Assembly (NCBI GenBank): GCA_040394475.1
Contig: JBEBSD010000035.1
Location: 1 to 61,591, forward strand
Direction: 5' to 3'
DNA: 61,591 nt
Origin: JBEBSD01 sp040394475
GTDB lineage: Bacteria > Bacteroidota > Bacteroidia > Cytophagales > Spirosomataceae
The notes below the pieces were generated by a model. It was not told the DNA's origin and did no database searches. It saw only the letters and a program-made list of their open reading frames with translations. The position numbers and the translations under genes are program-made. Below are positions 25,716-35,053 of the stretch, piece by piece (position 1 is the stretch's first letter; every line of letters starts with the position of its first letter).

Positions 25716-26642
25716 TTAATGGTGAGCCGTCAGGACAACTGTTCCGCCGGCATCCCGGCTTTCCTGTGCAGCGATCAGGATACGCATGATGTTTTCGGTT
25801 TTGGAAAACGCCAGCCGCGGGGCGCCCTCTTCTACGGACCGGAAAAACTCGATGAGGTTGTCACGGAACATGGAATAGGAATTCCGGATATCGACCAGGC
25901 GCCAGCCTTGCTGTCCAAACAACGATACCTGGAAGGTCCCGGTAATGTCGGCAAAAAGATGCAGTGTAAGGTCGGTCCCGGTGCGGAGCCGTATCCGTAC
26001 GATCTCCCTGTCCGGTTCACCGATATGCTGCACGGAGCCGGCCTCGGGGTCATCCAGCATACCGAAAATGGCCTCCAGCAGATGGACCCCGTATTTCTTC
26101 CAGTCTTTCTTCCCGACAGCCGTCACCAGCTCCAGCTTTCCCAGTGTATGCAGTTCCTGACGGGCCGTACGGCATTCGCAGGCGTAACGCATCGAGGAGC
26201 AGGACATAATGAACTTACCCGCTGCGTGTTGGCCGGAAAACCATTCGAGATCTTCCCGGGAATAGGCGAGGGGTTTGTCAATGAAGACCGGGATGCCTGC
26301 TTCGATAAAGGGAGCTGCCATTTCCCGGTGCTTTTCGGGGTCGTCGCGCGCCAGGATCACCGCATCGACGGCTCCGATCATATCGGTGAGGCCGGTGACC
26401 ACATGGGGGATCCGGGCAGTCCGGGCTATGCTTGCTGCGGTCGCACTGTCCTGTGCCCAGACATGTGTGACGCGCGCTGACGGGATACCCAGGGTGTCGC
26501 GGTTGGCTTCCAGATAGGCAGTAACCGCGGGATAGCCGACGCGGCTTATTTCCGCTCCGTCAAAGTGCCCGTTAATAATAGCCGACCAGGAATAGGGATG
26601 TGCGTTCCCGGGGCTCATGCCGATAATACCTGTTTTAATCAT
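25716..26642 (-). CDS. Gfo/Idh/MocA-family oxidoreductase
   Basis: A protein of 308 residues. The N-terminal Rossmann region begins TGIIGMSPGNAHPYSW, which is a loose version of the usual GxGxxG. The family motif EKP appears as IDKPLAYS with its conserved lysine. The C-terminal half is the alpha/beta dimer domain. Members oxidise or reduce hydroxyl groups on sugars and inositols with NAD(P). It lies eight bases after the aldo/keto reductase in the aldolase operon. The short length and loose glycine motif leave some doubt about cofactor use. Confidence 0.85.
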   Translation of the reverse strand: MIKTGIIGMSPGNAHPYSWSAIINGHFDGAEISRVGYPAVTAYLEANRDTLGIPSARVTHVWAQDSATAASIARTARIPHVVTGLTDMIGAVDAVILARDDPEKHREMAAPFIEAGIPVFIDKPLAYSREDLEWFSGQHAAGKFIMSCSSMRYACECRTARQELHTLGKLELVTAVGKKDWKKYGVHLLEAIFGMLDDPEAGSVQHIGEPDREIVRIRLRTGTDLTLHLFADITGTFQVSLFGQQGWRLVDIRNSYSMFRDNLIEFFRSVEEGAPRLAFSKTENIMRILIAAQESRDAGGTVVLTAHH

Positions 26643-26650
26643 CTTGGTTG

Positions 26651-27607
26651 CTAGTTAAGCCATCCCATTTTATCCCAATAGGGTAAATTGAGAAAAGCAG
26701 GATCAGGAAAAGCCATCTCCCTGGCTTTTTCCAATGTTTCCGGGTTCATATAACGTCCATTGGCCGTAGCAACGGCTTGCCGGAGGTAGTCCATGCGGTC
26801 TATTCCTACCAGGACCGCCGATACCGCCTCAAAGGATAATGCAAATTTGGTAGCCAGGGTAGGGAGGTCGGGGTAATCGGCTCCCAGCAGGGCGTTGTAT
26901 CCTTCAATATGGGCTGCCACGGGTTGGAGCGCCTGATGCAGCCCGTTCCCCCGGTTGCTCAATAATCCTTTCAACAACACAGACCGGATCACGATACCCG
27001 TTCCCCTGTCTGCAGCCTCCTGGAAAAGCACTGCCTGCTGCTGGTCCAGCAGGTTAAACGGCAATTGAATGATATCCCACATCCCTTTGGAAAGCGCCAG
27101 TTTCGTTTCCTCCACGGTGTAGGTAGAAACCCCTGTGGCACGTATTTTACCTTCCTTTTTCAGCTCCTGAAAAATTTCCGCGACAATCGGATGCGTCAGC
27201 ACGTCCCCGCCGGCCTGGTGCAGCATAAACACATCCGCATAATCGGTCTGTAAGGCTTTCAGGCTTTGGGACAATGAATTCCGGATGATCTCACGAAGGA
27301 CTTCTTCCGGGGGGAGCGTGCCGTCGGGCTGCAGAAAGTGGAAGCATTTGGTTGCGATGATGACGTCTTTTCGCCGGTCGCGGAATGCCTTTCCCATAAG
27401 GGCTTCGCTATTGCCGTACATCCGGGCCGTATCGAAGAAATTTACCCCCATTTCGGTGGCGGCATGCAGCAGGCCGATGGCTTCCTTTTCGGACAGCATG
27501 TCTTTTTCATCCTGGACGCCTATGCCGTACGGCATGCCTATTTCTACCCCGCCGAATGCTATCTCTGATACAGACAGGCCCGTATTTCCAAGTTTTCTTG
27601 TAAGCAT
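26651..27607 (-). CDS. Aldo/keto reductase
   Basis: A protein of 318 residues with the AKR barrel and tetrad: Asp and Tyr in FFDTARMYGNSE, Lys in IIATKCFHF, and His in VFMLHQAG. The opening KLGNTGLSVSEIAFGG is typical of the AKR subgroup that reduces sugar aldehydes or oxidises sugars such as L-fucose and D-threo-aldose. It follows the aldolase gene by 21 bases and would handle the aldehyde released by it. Cytoplasmic, with no signal peptide. Confidence 0.92.
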   Translation of the reverse strand: MLTRKLGNTGLSVSEIAFGGVEIGMPYGIGVQDEKDMLSEKEAIGLLHAATEMGVNFFDTARMYGNSEALMGKAFRDRRKDVIIATKCFHFLQPDGTLPPEEVLREIIRNSLSQSLKALQTDYADVFMLHQAGGDVLTHPIVAEIFQELKKEGKIRATGVSTYTVEETKLALSKGMWDIIQLPFNLLDQQQAVLFQEAADRGTGIVIRSVLLKGLLSNRGNGLHQALQPVAAHIEGYNALLGADYPDLPTLATKFALSFEAVSAVLVGIDRMDYLRQAVATANGRYMNPETLEKAREMAFPDPAFLNLPYWDKMGWLN

Positions 27608-27628
27608 AAATCGGTAAGAAACAATTGA

Positions 27629-28432
27629 TTACTTATAATAGGAGCCGGGAGGGCTATTTGTCCTGGTAGCAGCAAAAGCGTCGGTCAGGTCGCGGCAGTA
27701 ATTCGTCAGGCCGACAACATCTGCACCAACGCTGATGAACTGGTAACCCATTCCGGTCAGTTCTTCGATGTTGGACGGGCCGCCTACGGTTCCGGCGAAT
27801 TTGCCATATTTCCTGGCGACTTCGGCCACTCTTTGACGGGTGCCGGTCAACAGGGGATGCTCCCACTGTCCCGGGGCGCCGATTCCCTGACTGAAATCAC
27901 CGGGTCCGAAAAACAGCATATCATAACCCTCCAGCGCTGCGATGGCCTCCAGTTCCCCGAGGGGTTCGGGATCTTCGATCTGGAGAATGACAAAACGCTG
28001 CTCATTCGCCTGCCGGATATAGTCGTCAAAGCCCAGCGCCGTATAAGCGCCATCCGAATTGCCGCCATCGATGGGCCGGCGGCCTGCCGGATGAAAGCGG
28101 GTGGTATGGACTATTTCACGGGCTTCCTCCAGGGACATCAGGTGCGGGACCATAATGCCGGTCGCATCCAGCTCCAATGGCCTGATGTAGTCGCTGTAGC
28201 TGCCCCGGGACACCCGTACCAGAATGTCTGTATCATGGGCTTTGGCCGCCCAGACATTGGCGGCAACCACTGACCAGTCCTGGGCGATATGCTCCTGATC
28301 GATCCAGACACAATCGAAGCCGGCAATCGCCGCGATTTCGGCCACCCTGGGGTCGGCCAGATTAATTTTAAAACAGCTGACTGTTTCGCCGGCCCGAAGT
28401 TTGGTCAGTACCCGGCTTGTACGCATTTTCAA
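27629..28432 (-). CDS. HpcH/HpaI-family class II pyruvate aldolase
   Basis: A protein of 267 residues with the family marks FDCVWIDQEHIA (catalytic His), a conserved Arg in ILVRVSRG, QIEDPEPLGELEAIA (metal-binding Glu region) and FFGPGDFSQGIG. Relatives cleave 2-keto-3-deoxy sugar acids to pyruvate and an aldehyde. It is first in an operon with an aldo/keto reductase, a Gfo/Idh oxidoreductase and an SDR, which fits oxidation and then cleavage of a sugar acid. The operon has a promoter/operator candidate at 28511-28575 like that of the second SusC gene. Confidence 0.92.
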   Translation of the reverse strand: MKMRTSRVLTKLRAGETVSCFKINLADPRVAEIAAIAGFDCVWIDQEHIAQDWSVVAANVWAAKAHDTDILVRVSRGSYSDYIRPLELDATGIMVPHLMSLEEAREIVHTTRFHPAGRRPIDGGNSDGAYTALGFDDYIRQANEQRFVILQIEDPEPLGELEAIAALEGYDMLFFGPGDFSQGIGAPGQWEHPLLTGTRQRVAEVARKYGKFAGTVGGPSNIEELTGMGYQFISVGADVVGLTNYCRDLTDAFAATRTNSPPGSYYK

Positions 28433-28510
28433 GGGCTTATAGGATTAAATGATTGTTCTTACAGATAATGATTACAGGACCGGTTACAAAGGTTTCCTGT
28501 TACCAATAGG

Positions 28511-28575
28511 CAAAAATAGCAGGAAACCAACCCGACCGCTACCCTTTTTATAGGGGTTTATGATACTATTTTTCA
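28511..28575 (-). promoter_or_regulatory. Candidate promoter and operator of the aldolase operon
   Basis: On the minus strand, TATTTTTG (28518-28511) matches TAnnTTTG. A first box, AAAAAGGGTAG (28549-28539), lies 20 bases upstream of it. A second box, TGAAAAATAGTATCA (28575-28561), lies 42 bases upstream. The second SusC promoter has both boxes at exactly the same distances. The 15-mer is also found upstream of the AraC gene. A leader of about 70 bases is implied. Confidence 0.55.
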
Positions 28576-28623
28576 GATTTTCGATAAAATCGTTTCCCTG
28601 CAGACACTCCTGCCCGCAGGATG

Positions 28624-29616
28624 TCACCGGTTGTCCGTCACCCGTTCAATGAGCTGCAAGAGGGCATACGCGGCAGCGGCCCGAACATCTGCGTCGTCTG
28701 CTTCCTTACCAATCGGGTCTTCCGTATACAGCAAGGATTCCAGTAAGGGAATATCCGTTTCATCGCCTGCCCGGGCGAGCGCCATTGCCAGTTCCGACCG
28801 GACGCCTTTTTCCTTTACCTGCTGATAGGGGCGGAGTTTTGCCCGGAGTCCGGTATAGATTTCCCCCGGAATTTCTTCCTCCGGCGCTGTCTGCAGGGCA
28901 GCGCTCAGGAGAAAAAGCCCTGCATCCGGGGCCTCATCCAAAGCAGCCTGAGCCAGTTGTTTCCAGGTGGATAGTGGTAATTTTCCGGATCGCCCTAATG
29001 CATAAGCTGCCAGCCGCCTGTCCGAAGCATCGGCTTCAGGATCCGTGACAATTCCGATAAACCGGTCACGAAAAGCCTCCAGTGAGTCGGGTGAGGTATA
29101 CGAAATGCTCCATTGGGTATAGCGCACCAGGCTGTTGACCTCGCTTTCAAGTGTTTGCCTGGTGATTTCCGGAGCCGTTACGGCCGGGGATACCTTAAGC
29201 TTGGCCAGGGTCTCTGCGGCATGAATGCGATCCGGTCCACCGGTATCCAGAAAAGCATTCAGGATAGTATCCGTCCACTGCTTCCGGTTTTCGGGAGCAG
29301 GATCGGCCTGGGCCAATACCCGCCAGATTCCGATCCTGTATTGCGGCTTTGTTTGATGCTCTTCTGCTTCTTTCAGGTATTCCTGCAGCACACCTTCCGG
29401 ATAACCGGCCCAAAGCAAATACTCGGCCGCATGGACTTTTACCCATTCTTCCTGTGTCGTGAGCACCGTCCGCAATTCCAGAAGCGATTGCTCTATAAGT
29501 TCATTGTATTTCATAGGATTGTCGGTTGGGGTGCAGGCATTCTGCAAGGAAAATAATACAAGAATCCCTGCCGTTTGTGAGAGGTGTCTTATGGTAGGCG
29601 TTATTGATTTTTTCAT
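28624..29616 (-). CDS. HEAT-like helical repeat lipoprotein of unknown function
   Basis: A protein of 330 residues with a lipoprotein signal (LFSLQNAC, then TPTDNP) and a body of paired helices such as WVKVHAAEYLLWAGYPEGVL, RIHAAETLAKL, DRRLAAYALGRSG and VRAAAAYALLQLIE, which read as HEAT repeats. Bacteroidota proteins of this sort are periplasmic or surface scaffolds for protein contacts, and no catalytic motif is seen. It lies alone between two regulatory or repeat stretches, after the SGNH gene (199 bases of repeats) and before the aldolase promoter. Whether it takes part in the pathway is unclear. Confidence 0.72.
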   Translation of the reverse strand: MKKSITPTIRHLSQTAGILVLFSLQNACTPTDNPMKYNELIEQSLLELRTVLTTQEEWVKVHAAEYLLWAGYPEGVLQEYLKEAEEHQTKPQYRIGIWRVLAQADPAPENRKQWTDTILNAFLDTGGPDRIHAAETLAKLKVSPAVTAPEITRQTLESEVNSLVRYTQWSISYTSPDSLEAFRDRFIGIVTDPEADASDRRLAAYALGRSGKLPLSTWKQLAQAALDEAPDAGLFLLSAALQTAPEEEIPGEIYTGLRAKLRPYQQVKEKGVRSELAMALARAGDETDIPLLESLLYTEDPIGKEADDADVRAAAAYALLQLIERVTDNR

Positions 29617-29631
29617 TTGTGAAGAAGGGGG

Positions 29632-29815
29632 GAGTTATGAATTAGGAATTATGAGTTAGGAATTATGAGTTATGAGTTGGGCCAACTGATAGCTGACTTC
29701 CGATAGCCGATTTCCGATAGCTGATTTCCGATAGCTGATAGCTGACTTCCGATAGCTGACCTCCGACAGCTGACCTCCGATTTCCGATAGCTGATAGCTG
29801 ATAGCTGATTTCCGT
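29632..29815. repeat. Large simple-repeat block (ATTATGAGTT and GATAGCTGATTTCC units)
   Basis: From 29632 to 29680 there are four or five ATTATGAGTT/GAATTAGG units. From 29690 to 29815 there are about ten degenerate GATAGC-TGATTTCC or TGACCTCC units. The block fills the whole gap between the HEAT-lipoprotein start codon and the stop of the SGNH gene. The first family recurs at 55830-55867, and the second at 25650-25693. Confidence 0.85.
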
Positions 29816-30508
29816 TCATAAAAAATTCCCTTCTTTCAGTATTCCGATCCATTTGGCGTAGCCTGCTGGGGTTAGATGTACACCGTCCCAGGTGTATTCC
29901 TGCTTCAGCTGTCCTTCATCGTTCGCGAAATGTGTATGGAGATCGATCAGGGTGCAGCCTTCGCTTTGTGCCATTTTTTGCAGCGCCGTGTTAATGCTTT
30001 TGATCCGCTCTTCTTTATTGTAATGGTTTTTCAGCTTGCCGAAGGAACTGTTGGTAGGAAGCAGGGTCTGCAGGTAGATCCTGGTGGCCGGCGACCCCGA
30101 TTGTATCTGACGGATCATACGCAGGTGATTGTGTATAATGACATCGTCGGGAATGTTACGGGCCAGGTCGTTGATGCCGATCAGGATAAAGATCTTTGCC
30201 GGTTTCCCGGTTACTACGTCGCCCAGGCGTTCGAGAACTCCAAAAGTGATATCACCGGGAATACCCCTGTTTTTGATGGATAAAGATCCCGTCAGCTCAT
30301 TCCAGTCGGCCCAGAAGGTGATGCTGTTCCCGATGAAAACGATGTCCTCCGGCGATTGGGGGAAGGTACGGAAGAGCTCGACCCTTGTCTTGTAAATTTC
30401 GGGGCGGGCGGTGCTGTCCCAGGCGGCTTCCTGTGCCTGTACCGCTGGCGTCATTCCTGAAAAAAGCAGCCACAGGATTGGTCTGTATCTGAAAATAGCG
30501 GCCGTCAT
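29816..30508 (-). CDS. Exported SGNH/GDSL-family hydrolase
   Basis: A protein of 230 residues with a signal peptide ending AVQAQ and the SGNH blocks: Ser62 in IGNSIT, Gly in NRGIPGD, Asn113 in IGINDLAR, and Asp208/His211 in WDGVHLTPAGY. Such enzymes remove acyl groups, often from carbohydrates. Its start codon overlaps the stop of the MFS gene by four bases (ATGA), so it is coupled to locus B. It is probably a periplasmic deacetylase that replaces in locus B the CE7 esterase of locus A. Confidence 0.9.
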   Translation of the reverse strand: MTAAIFRYRPILWLLFSGMTPAVQAQEAAWDSTARPEIYKTRVELFRTFPQSPEDIVFIGNSITFWADWNELTGSLSIKNRGIPGDITFGVLERLGDVVTGKPAKIFILIGINDLARNIPDDVIIHNHLRMIRQIQSGSPATRIYLQTLLPTNSSFGKLKNHYNKEERIKSINTALQKMAQSEGCTLIDLHTHFANDEGQLKQEYTWDGVHLTPAGYAKWIGILKEGNFL

Positions 30509-31782
30509 GCCGATTGATCCAGTTTGGTGCCGTCCTCTTTGTAAAGCGGTTTTATCAGTGACAGGGCCAGGATACAGATAATCAATAAAACGGCCCCGGC
30601 CTGGAATACCTTTCCAAGGTCGATATCCGCATCCCGCAAAGCGCCCCCGGCGTACAAGCCGATTCCTCCGATAATACAGCTGAACAGGTTCAGTACGCCA
30701 TAGCCTGTAGCACGGTAGCGCGGGTCAATAATGAGGCATAAAATGGGCATCATGTTGCCATCGGTAAAAATGCGGGTGAAGGCGAATACCATAAAACCAC
30801 CGACTGCCAGGGGTAAAATCGCGGTACTGCCGGCAATAAAGATAGCCGGCGCTGCGATGCATAAGCCCACAATCGGGAGGAGGATGCGGCCCCGCGGATT
30901 GCGGCGGCTCCAGCGATCGGCAAGGAACCCGCCCACCAGGACTCCCACCAGGGCCGCGGAATGAAAATACCCGGTGGCATACACCCCGGCCATGGTTTGG
31001 GAAAGGTCAAAATGTTCTTTGTAATAAGTCGGGAGCCACCCTCCGATCATCCACCCGACTACTCCGAGCAAACTCCAGCAGACAATCGCCAGTAAGAAAT
31101 AGCGGTTCCCGAAAAGATTTTTCATGCCGTCCGCGAAACCTACCTGTTTCACGATTACCGGCGGTGCAAGGGGTTCCGGTTCCGCACCCTTCCGGGGGTC
31201 TTTTAACGCAACCAGCAACAAGAGAGAATACACGATTCCAATCATACCGAAAATACCGAACGCATAGTTCCAGGAGTGGCTTTCTGCCAGCCATCCTCCC
31301 ACAAACCCCAGGCTTTGCCCCACCATAATACCGGCCATATGAATGCTGTTAGCCAACGACCGGGTCGGTCCCCGGTGGTAGTCCATGATCAGGGCAAGCG
31401 CTGCCGGAATGTAGCAGGCCTCACTGATCCCCATCAGCGCCCGGGTAACGAGCAACTGTTCAAAGGAGGTGGCGTAGGAAGTCAGAAAGGTTACCGCGGA
31501 CCACACGCATAAACTGATAATAATGACCCGGCTTCTGTTGAAGCGGTCTGCCAGGAAGCCCGCCACCGGGCTGAGTAATCCGTAGATCCATAGAAATACG
31601 GAAGTGAGCAGCCCGAATTGAGCGTCAGTCATCGGGATGGCGTCCACAATCGACGACCGCATGGTGGTGATCATCATGCGGTCGAGGTAGTTCAGGCAGC
31701 CAACGACGCAGAGCAGGGCTACTACCAGCCAGGGATACAGAGAAGGCTTTGATTTAGGGGATAAGGGGGAAGGATTGGTCAT
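30505..31782 (-). CDS. MFS transporter, anion:cation symporter-like (locus B)
   Basis: A protein of 425 residues with 12 membrane helices, strongly similar to the carrier at 9696: both have VVALLCVVGCLNYLDR and GISEACYIPA. The NYLDR motif and overall pattern fit organic-anion carriers such as hexuronate symporters. It lies 48 bases after the amidohydrolase-aminotransferase fusion gene. Two close paralogues in one region imply two related but distinct imported acids, or one acid made from two glycans. Confidence 0.9.
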   Translation of the reverse strand: MTNPSPLSPKSKPSLYPWLVVALLCVVGCLNYLDRMMITTMRSSIVDAIPMTDAQFGLLTSVFLWIYGLLSPVAGFLADRFNRSRVIIISLCVWSAVTFLTSYATSFEQLLVTRALMGISEACYIPAALALIMDYHRGPTRSLANSIHMAGIMVGQSLGFVGGWLAESHSWNYAFGIFGMIGIVYSLLLLVALKDPRKGAEPEPLAPPVIVKQVGFADGMKNLFGNRYFLLAIVCWSLLGVVGWMIGGWLPTYYKEHFDLSQTMAGVYATGYFHSAALVGVLVGGFLADRWSRRNPRGRILLPIVGLCIAAPAIFIAGSTAILPLAVGGFMVFAFTRIFTDGNMMPILCLIIDPRYRATGYGVLNLFSCIIGGIGLYAGGALRDADIDLGKVFQAGAVLLIICILALSLIKPLYKEDGTKLDQSA

Positions 31783-31830
31783 CGATCGGATTTTCTAACT
31801 AAAACGCAATTATTTATTTTTCTACTTCCT

Positions 31831-34146
31831 TCAGGCAAGCCTGGTAAAGCCCGGCGGGCGCTGGTTTTCTTCCGGTACGGTCAGATTACCGGCCTGTACC
31901 TGTTTCGCGATTTCATCCAGCGTTTTATCAAAAGCATCCAGAAAGGCTGCCAGGTGGTGTGCCTGATGCGCCAGCATCAGGTAAAAAACGCCCGATGCCA
32001 GGAACCCGCTTTTCAACATTTTCCGGACGTACAATGGCCTGACCCCAGGACCGAACGTCAGGGTAGGGGTGCTGGGCATTCCTCCGACCTGCACCTGGCA
32101 TGCCGGATAACGCGCTGCAACCTGTGACAGCTGCTTTTGGAAGGATTCGCCGGTGCTCCAGACTTCCGGGTATACATCCATTCGTTCCATCTTTTCCAAT
32201 ACCGCCAGCGCTGCCGCAGTACCGACTCCGTCGGTCCAGTAACTGGAAGAGATAAAACTGGCATCGGCCGCACGCATCACGTCTTCACGACCCATAACCG
32301 CAGCAAAAGGAAGACCGTTGCCCATCGCTTTTGCATACACCACGATGTCGGGTTCAATGCCCAGTTTAGCCGATGCTCCGGGGAATCCGTATCTCAGACC
32401 ACTGGTGATCTCGTCCACCACCAATACACCACCCGAGGCACGGCACCGTTCGGCTACTTTTTCCAGGAAACCGTCGCACGGAAACTGGGCGCGCATGGGC
32501 TCCATTATGACCCCGGCCAGGTTATTGCCCAGTTTTTGCAGGGCTGCATCCAATGAATCCAGGTCATTGTAGTGAAAAGGCACGGAAGTGCCCAGGAGTT
32601 CTCTCGGCACTCCGCTGGGTTCCAGGCCCGGCAGCAGGTGTCCGTCCAGCGCATTTGTTTCGCCGAGGTTTGCGGCCAGGTACCAATCGTGCCAGCCATG
32701 GTAACCGCAAAAGGCAATACCGCTTTTCCCGGTGAACGCCCGGGCGATCCGTACGGCCATCGCCATGGCCTCTCCTCCTCCTCTCGCATACCGTACTTTT
32801 CCCGCCCACGGGTGCAGCGCCAGCAGGTTCACAGCCAGCTCCACCTCCTGGGGGTTTACCAGCGAAGCATAAGTGCCCTGGCTCAGCCGTCTGTACACAG
32901 CGGCATTGACATCGGGATCGGAATACCCTAACAGCACCGCGCCGATGCCGCCGGCAAAGTCAACATAGCGTCTGCCGGCCAGGTCCCAGACTTCGCAACC
33001 GGCGCTTCTTGAAAAATAGGCAGGCCATTCCTGGTCATCGAACATTTCCGCACGTTTGGAAAGCAGGCCGGTGCCGCCGGATATGACGGTTCGGGCCTGT
33101 TGCCAGAGTGCATTGCCGTTTTCGGGTTCCGGCACCGCTTCTGCCGGAAGATGATGCTCCAGTAAGCGGAGGGCATTTCCCCGGAAAATGCCCGCTATTT
33201 CGGCCCTGGTGAGTCCGGCATCCTCACACGCCTCCCTCAGGGTGAGCAGGGATTCTATGCCTACCAGTGTCATTTCCTGCCGGGTCGGAGGCTGATGGCC
33301 GGGCCGGAGTACTTCCGGGTGCAGCCAGAAAAAATGAGCGCCCACGGTAACACAGCGTCCCCGCATCTCGCTGACCGGATAGTCTGAGCCCCAGAGGACA
33401 CGACCAGGCCCGAGCATTTTAAGGGCTGCGGTAAACGATTCGGATTCCGTGATGGCCGAGGTATCAATGACCACATTGTCCAGATCGGCAACGGTATATA
33501 ATCCGCTGCGGGCATTCCGGTAGTTGAAGCTCCGCGCTACGTGGGCTAGGATCAGGCGTACCTGCGGGTAACTCCGGCAAAGACGCCGGATTTCCTGCTG
33601 GTTCACGGCATCGTCGATAGCTCCCTCCCGGACCATATGCAGCAGCATGACACCCCGCACCTCGTGCAGGAGTTCCCACATCCATTCCGGAGCATACTCG
33701 GTAATGCGGGCCTGCATGGTGTCCGGACGGGGTGCATAACAATGGTAGACCTTGATACCGGTGAACCTGCCGCTGCGTAAGGCAGCTGCTACCTGAACGG
33801 GGCTATCCTGAGGAGCACTTACCAGAAGCGTACGGCTCAGAGGCGTTGCGTGTTCACTCACCTGAGCGGCGGTCCAGGCATTCATGGCCTGCCGGTCCGC
33901 TGTCGGATGGGGCAAACCGAAATACAAACCATGTACCGTTCTGGACGGCATGTACCGTTGGAGGACTCTCTGGTGTTCTGCAGGACCGAGAACTCCCGCA
34001 TCCTTCAGGAATTCCCAGGTTCCGGAGGCGAAGTGGGACGGGTCGTATGCGTGTACATGGATGTCATAGACCTCTTCGGGAATGAAATCATGTAACCGGG
34101 CTGCTAAAACGCTGTCTTCTGTAGTGATGGATGGGTTGTATCGCAC
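31831..34146 (-). CDS. Fusion of amidohydrolase and class III PLP aminotransferase
   Basis: One uninterrupted frame of 771 residues joins two enzymes. Residues 1-330 form an amidohydrolase-2 type metal-dependent barrel: H30 and H32 in YDIHVHAYD, H170 in MLLHMVREG, H202 in LILAHVARS and D254 in WGSDYPVSE, followed by FRGNALRLL. Residues 345-771 form a glutamate-1-semialdehyde-type aminotransferase: ARGGGEAMAMAVRIARAFTG, GYHGWHDWY, D578 in VVDEITSGLR and Schiff-base lysine K606 in VYAKAMGNGLP. All key residues are present in both halves. A hydrolase that frees an amine or acid and an aminotransferase acting on it would channel one substrate. It lies between an SDR and the MFS carrier, and no signal peptide is seen. 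Confidence 0.88.
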   Translation of the reverse strand: MRYNPSITTEDSVLAARLHDFIPEEVYDIHVHAYDPSHFASGTWEFLKDAGVLGPAEHQRVLQRYMPSRTVHGLYFGLPHPTADRQAMNAWTAAQVSEHATPLSRTLLVSAPQDSPVQVAAALRSGRFTGIKVYHCYAPRPDTMQARITEYAPEWMWELLHEVRGVMLLHMVREGAIDDAVNQQEIRRLCRSYPQVRLILAHVARSFNYRNARSGLYTVADLDNVVIDTSAITESESFTAALKMLGPGRVLWGSDYPVSEMRGRCVTVGAHFFWLHPEVLRPGHQPPTRQEMTLVGIESLLTLREACEDAGLTRAEIAGIFRGNALRLLEHHLPAEAVPEPENGNALWQQARTVISGGTGLLSKRAEMFDDQEWPAYFSRSAGCEVWDLAGRRYVDFAGGIGAVLLGYSDPDVNAAVYRRLSQGTYASLVNPQEVELAVNLLALHPWAGKVRYARGGGEAMAMAVRIARAFTGKSGIAFCGYHGWHDWYLAANLGETNALDGHLLPGLEPSGVPRELLGTSVPFHYNDLDSLDAALQKLGNNLAGVIMEPMRAQFPCDGFLEKVAERCRASGGVLVVDEITSGLRYGFPGASAKLGIEPDIVVYAKAMGNGLPFAAVMGREDVMRAADASFISSSYWTDGVGTAAALAVLEKMERMDVYPEVWSTGESFQKQLSQVAARYPACQVQVGGMPSTPTLTFGPGVRPLYVRKMLKSGFLASGVFYLMLAHQAHHLAAFLDAFDKTLDEIAKQVQAGNLTVPEENQRPPGFTRLA

Positions 34147-34212
34147 AGGTGATCAACTAGGATGAAATAGTAAGTTTCGTTTGTAAAGCCATCGTTACGG
34201 AGGTTTGAGCTG

Positions 34213-35004
34213 TCACCAGGAAGTCCATCCCCCGTCCACAGCCAGGTTTTGCCCGGTCATGTAAGAGGAAGCGCCGGCCAGTAAAAAGGCGACAACACCG
34301 GCGACTTCTGCCGGTTGGCCAATACGCCCCATAGGCGATTTGCCCGACAGCCGGCGGATGAAATCCGGGTGGTGCTGTTGTACCTGAGGGTTCGGGAAGG
34401 GTCCGGGGGAAATACAGTTGCACCGGACGTTGGATTTTCCCCAGTGAACGGCCAGGTACCGCATCATCTGGACAATTCCGGCCTTGCCGACACCGTACTC
34501 AATAGGATTTTTGGTCATGGGGGCTTCGTATACTTCCGGGTATGGGGCGACCGATCCGTACATACTTGAAAACAATACAATGCTGCCCCGGCCTGCTTCT
34601 GCCATTTTCATACCCACCTCGCGGGTCAGCAGGAATGTGGCCGTAATGCCTCCCTGGTTGACCTGGTCGAAGTCGTTTTCCGTAAGTTCTTCCAGTTTTT
34701 TGGAGGTCGCTGCAAAGGTGAGGTTGACCAGCCCGTTGGGGACGCCGTGCGTTTCGGTTTTCTCCCTGACAAAGCGCCGGACAGCCGCCGGGTCCCGTAC
34801 GTCGATGGTAGCCGGGATTACTTCCGGTCCCAACGCTTTTTCCCGGACAAAAACCCCGGCCTTGTCATCGAGGTCGGCACAGAGCACACGCGCCCCTAGT
34901 TCACGAAGCAGCAAAACGGTTGCCTGTCCCAGGTAGCCGGCCCCTCCGAATACCCAGATCGTCTGGTGACGGAGACTAAATAAGTCGGAGTTACTGATAG
35001 TCAT
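34213..35004 (-). CDS. SDR-family NAD(P)-dependent oxidoreductase
   Basis: A protein of 263 residues with the dinucleotide motif FGGAGYLGQ, an acidic residue at the end of the second strand (CADLDD) that favours NAD, the serine in VLFSSMYG, intact YGVGK, and the end FLLAGASSYMTGQNLAVDGG. A complete active site is present, in contrast to the SDR at 24758. It follows the sialidase-like gene by 49 bases and precedes the fusion gene by 66. It probably oxidises a hydroxyl group to the keto form used by the aminotransferase half of the fusion. Confidence 0.92.
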   Translation of the reverse strand: MTISNSDLFSLRHQTIWVFGGAGYLGQATVLLLRELGARVLCADLDDKAGVFVREKALGPEVIPATIDVRDPAAVRRFVREKTETHGVPNGLVNLTFAATSKKLEELTENDFDQVNQGGITATFLLTREVGMKMAEAGRGSIVLFSSMYGSVAPYPEVYEAPMTKNPIEYGVGKAGIVQMMRYLAVHWGKSNVRCNCISPGPFPNPQVQQHHPDFIRRLSGKSPMGRIGQPAEVAGVVAFLLAGASSYMTGQNLAVDGGWTSW

Positions 35005-35053
35005 TTTATAACCTACTTGAATTCAGGATGATTTTAGTTGAAATACAACGCTG

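Noticed and set aside
25719..26480. Plus-strand open frame of 253 residues opposite the Gfo/Idh gene
   Set aside because: The minus-strand frame has clear family motifs; the opposite frame has none and is a by-product of codon bias.
29670..29852. Minus-strand 60-residue frame with repeated SAISYRKS
   Set aside because: It is the translation of the GATAGCTGATTTCC repeat block and overlaps the end of the SGNH gene.
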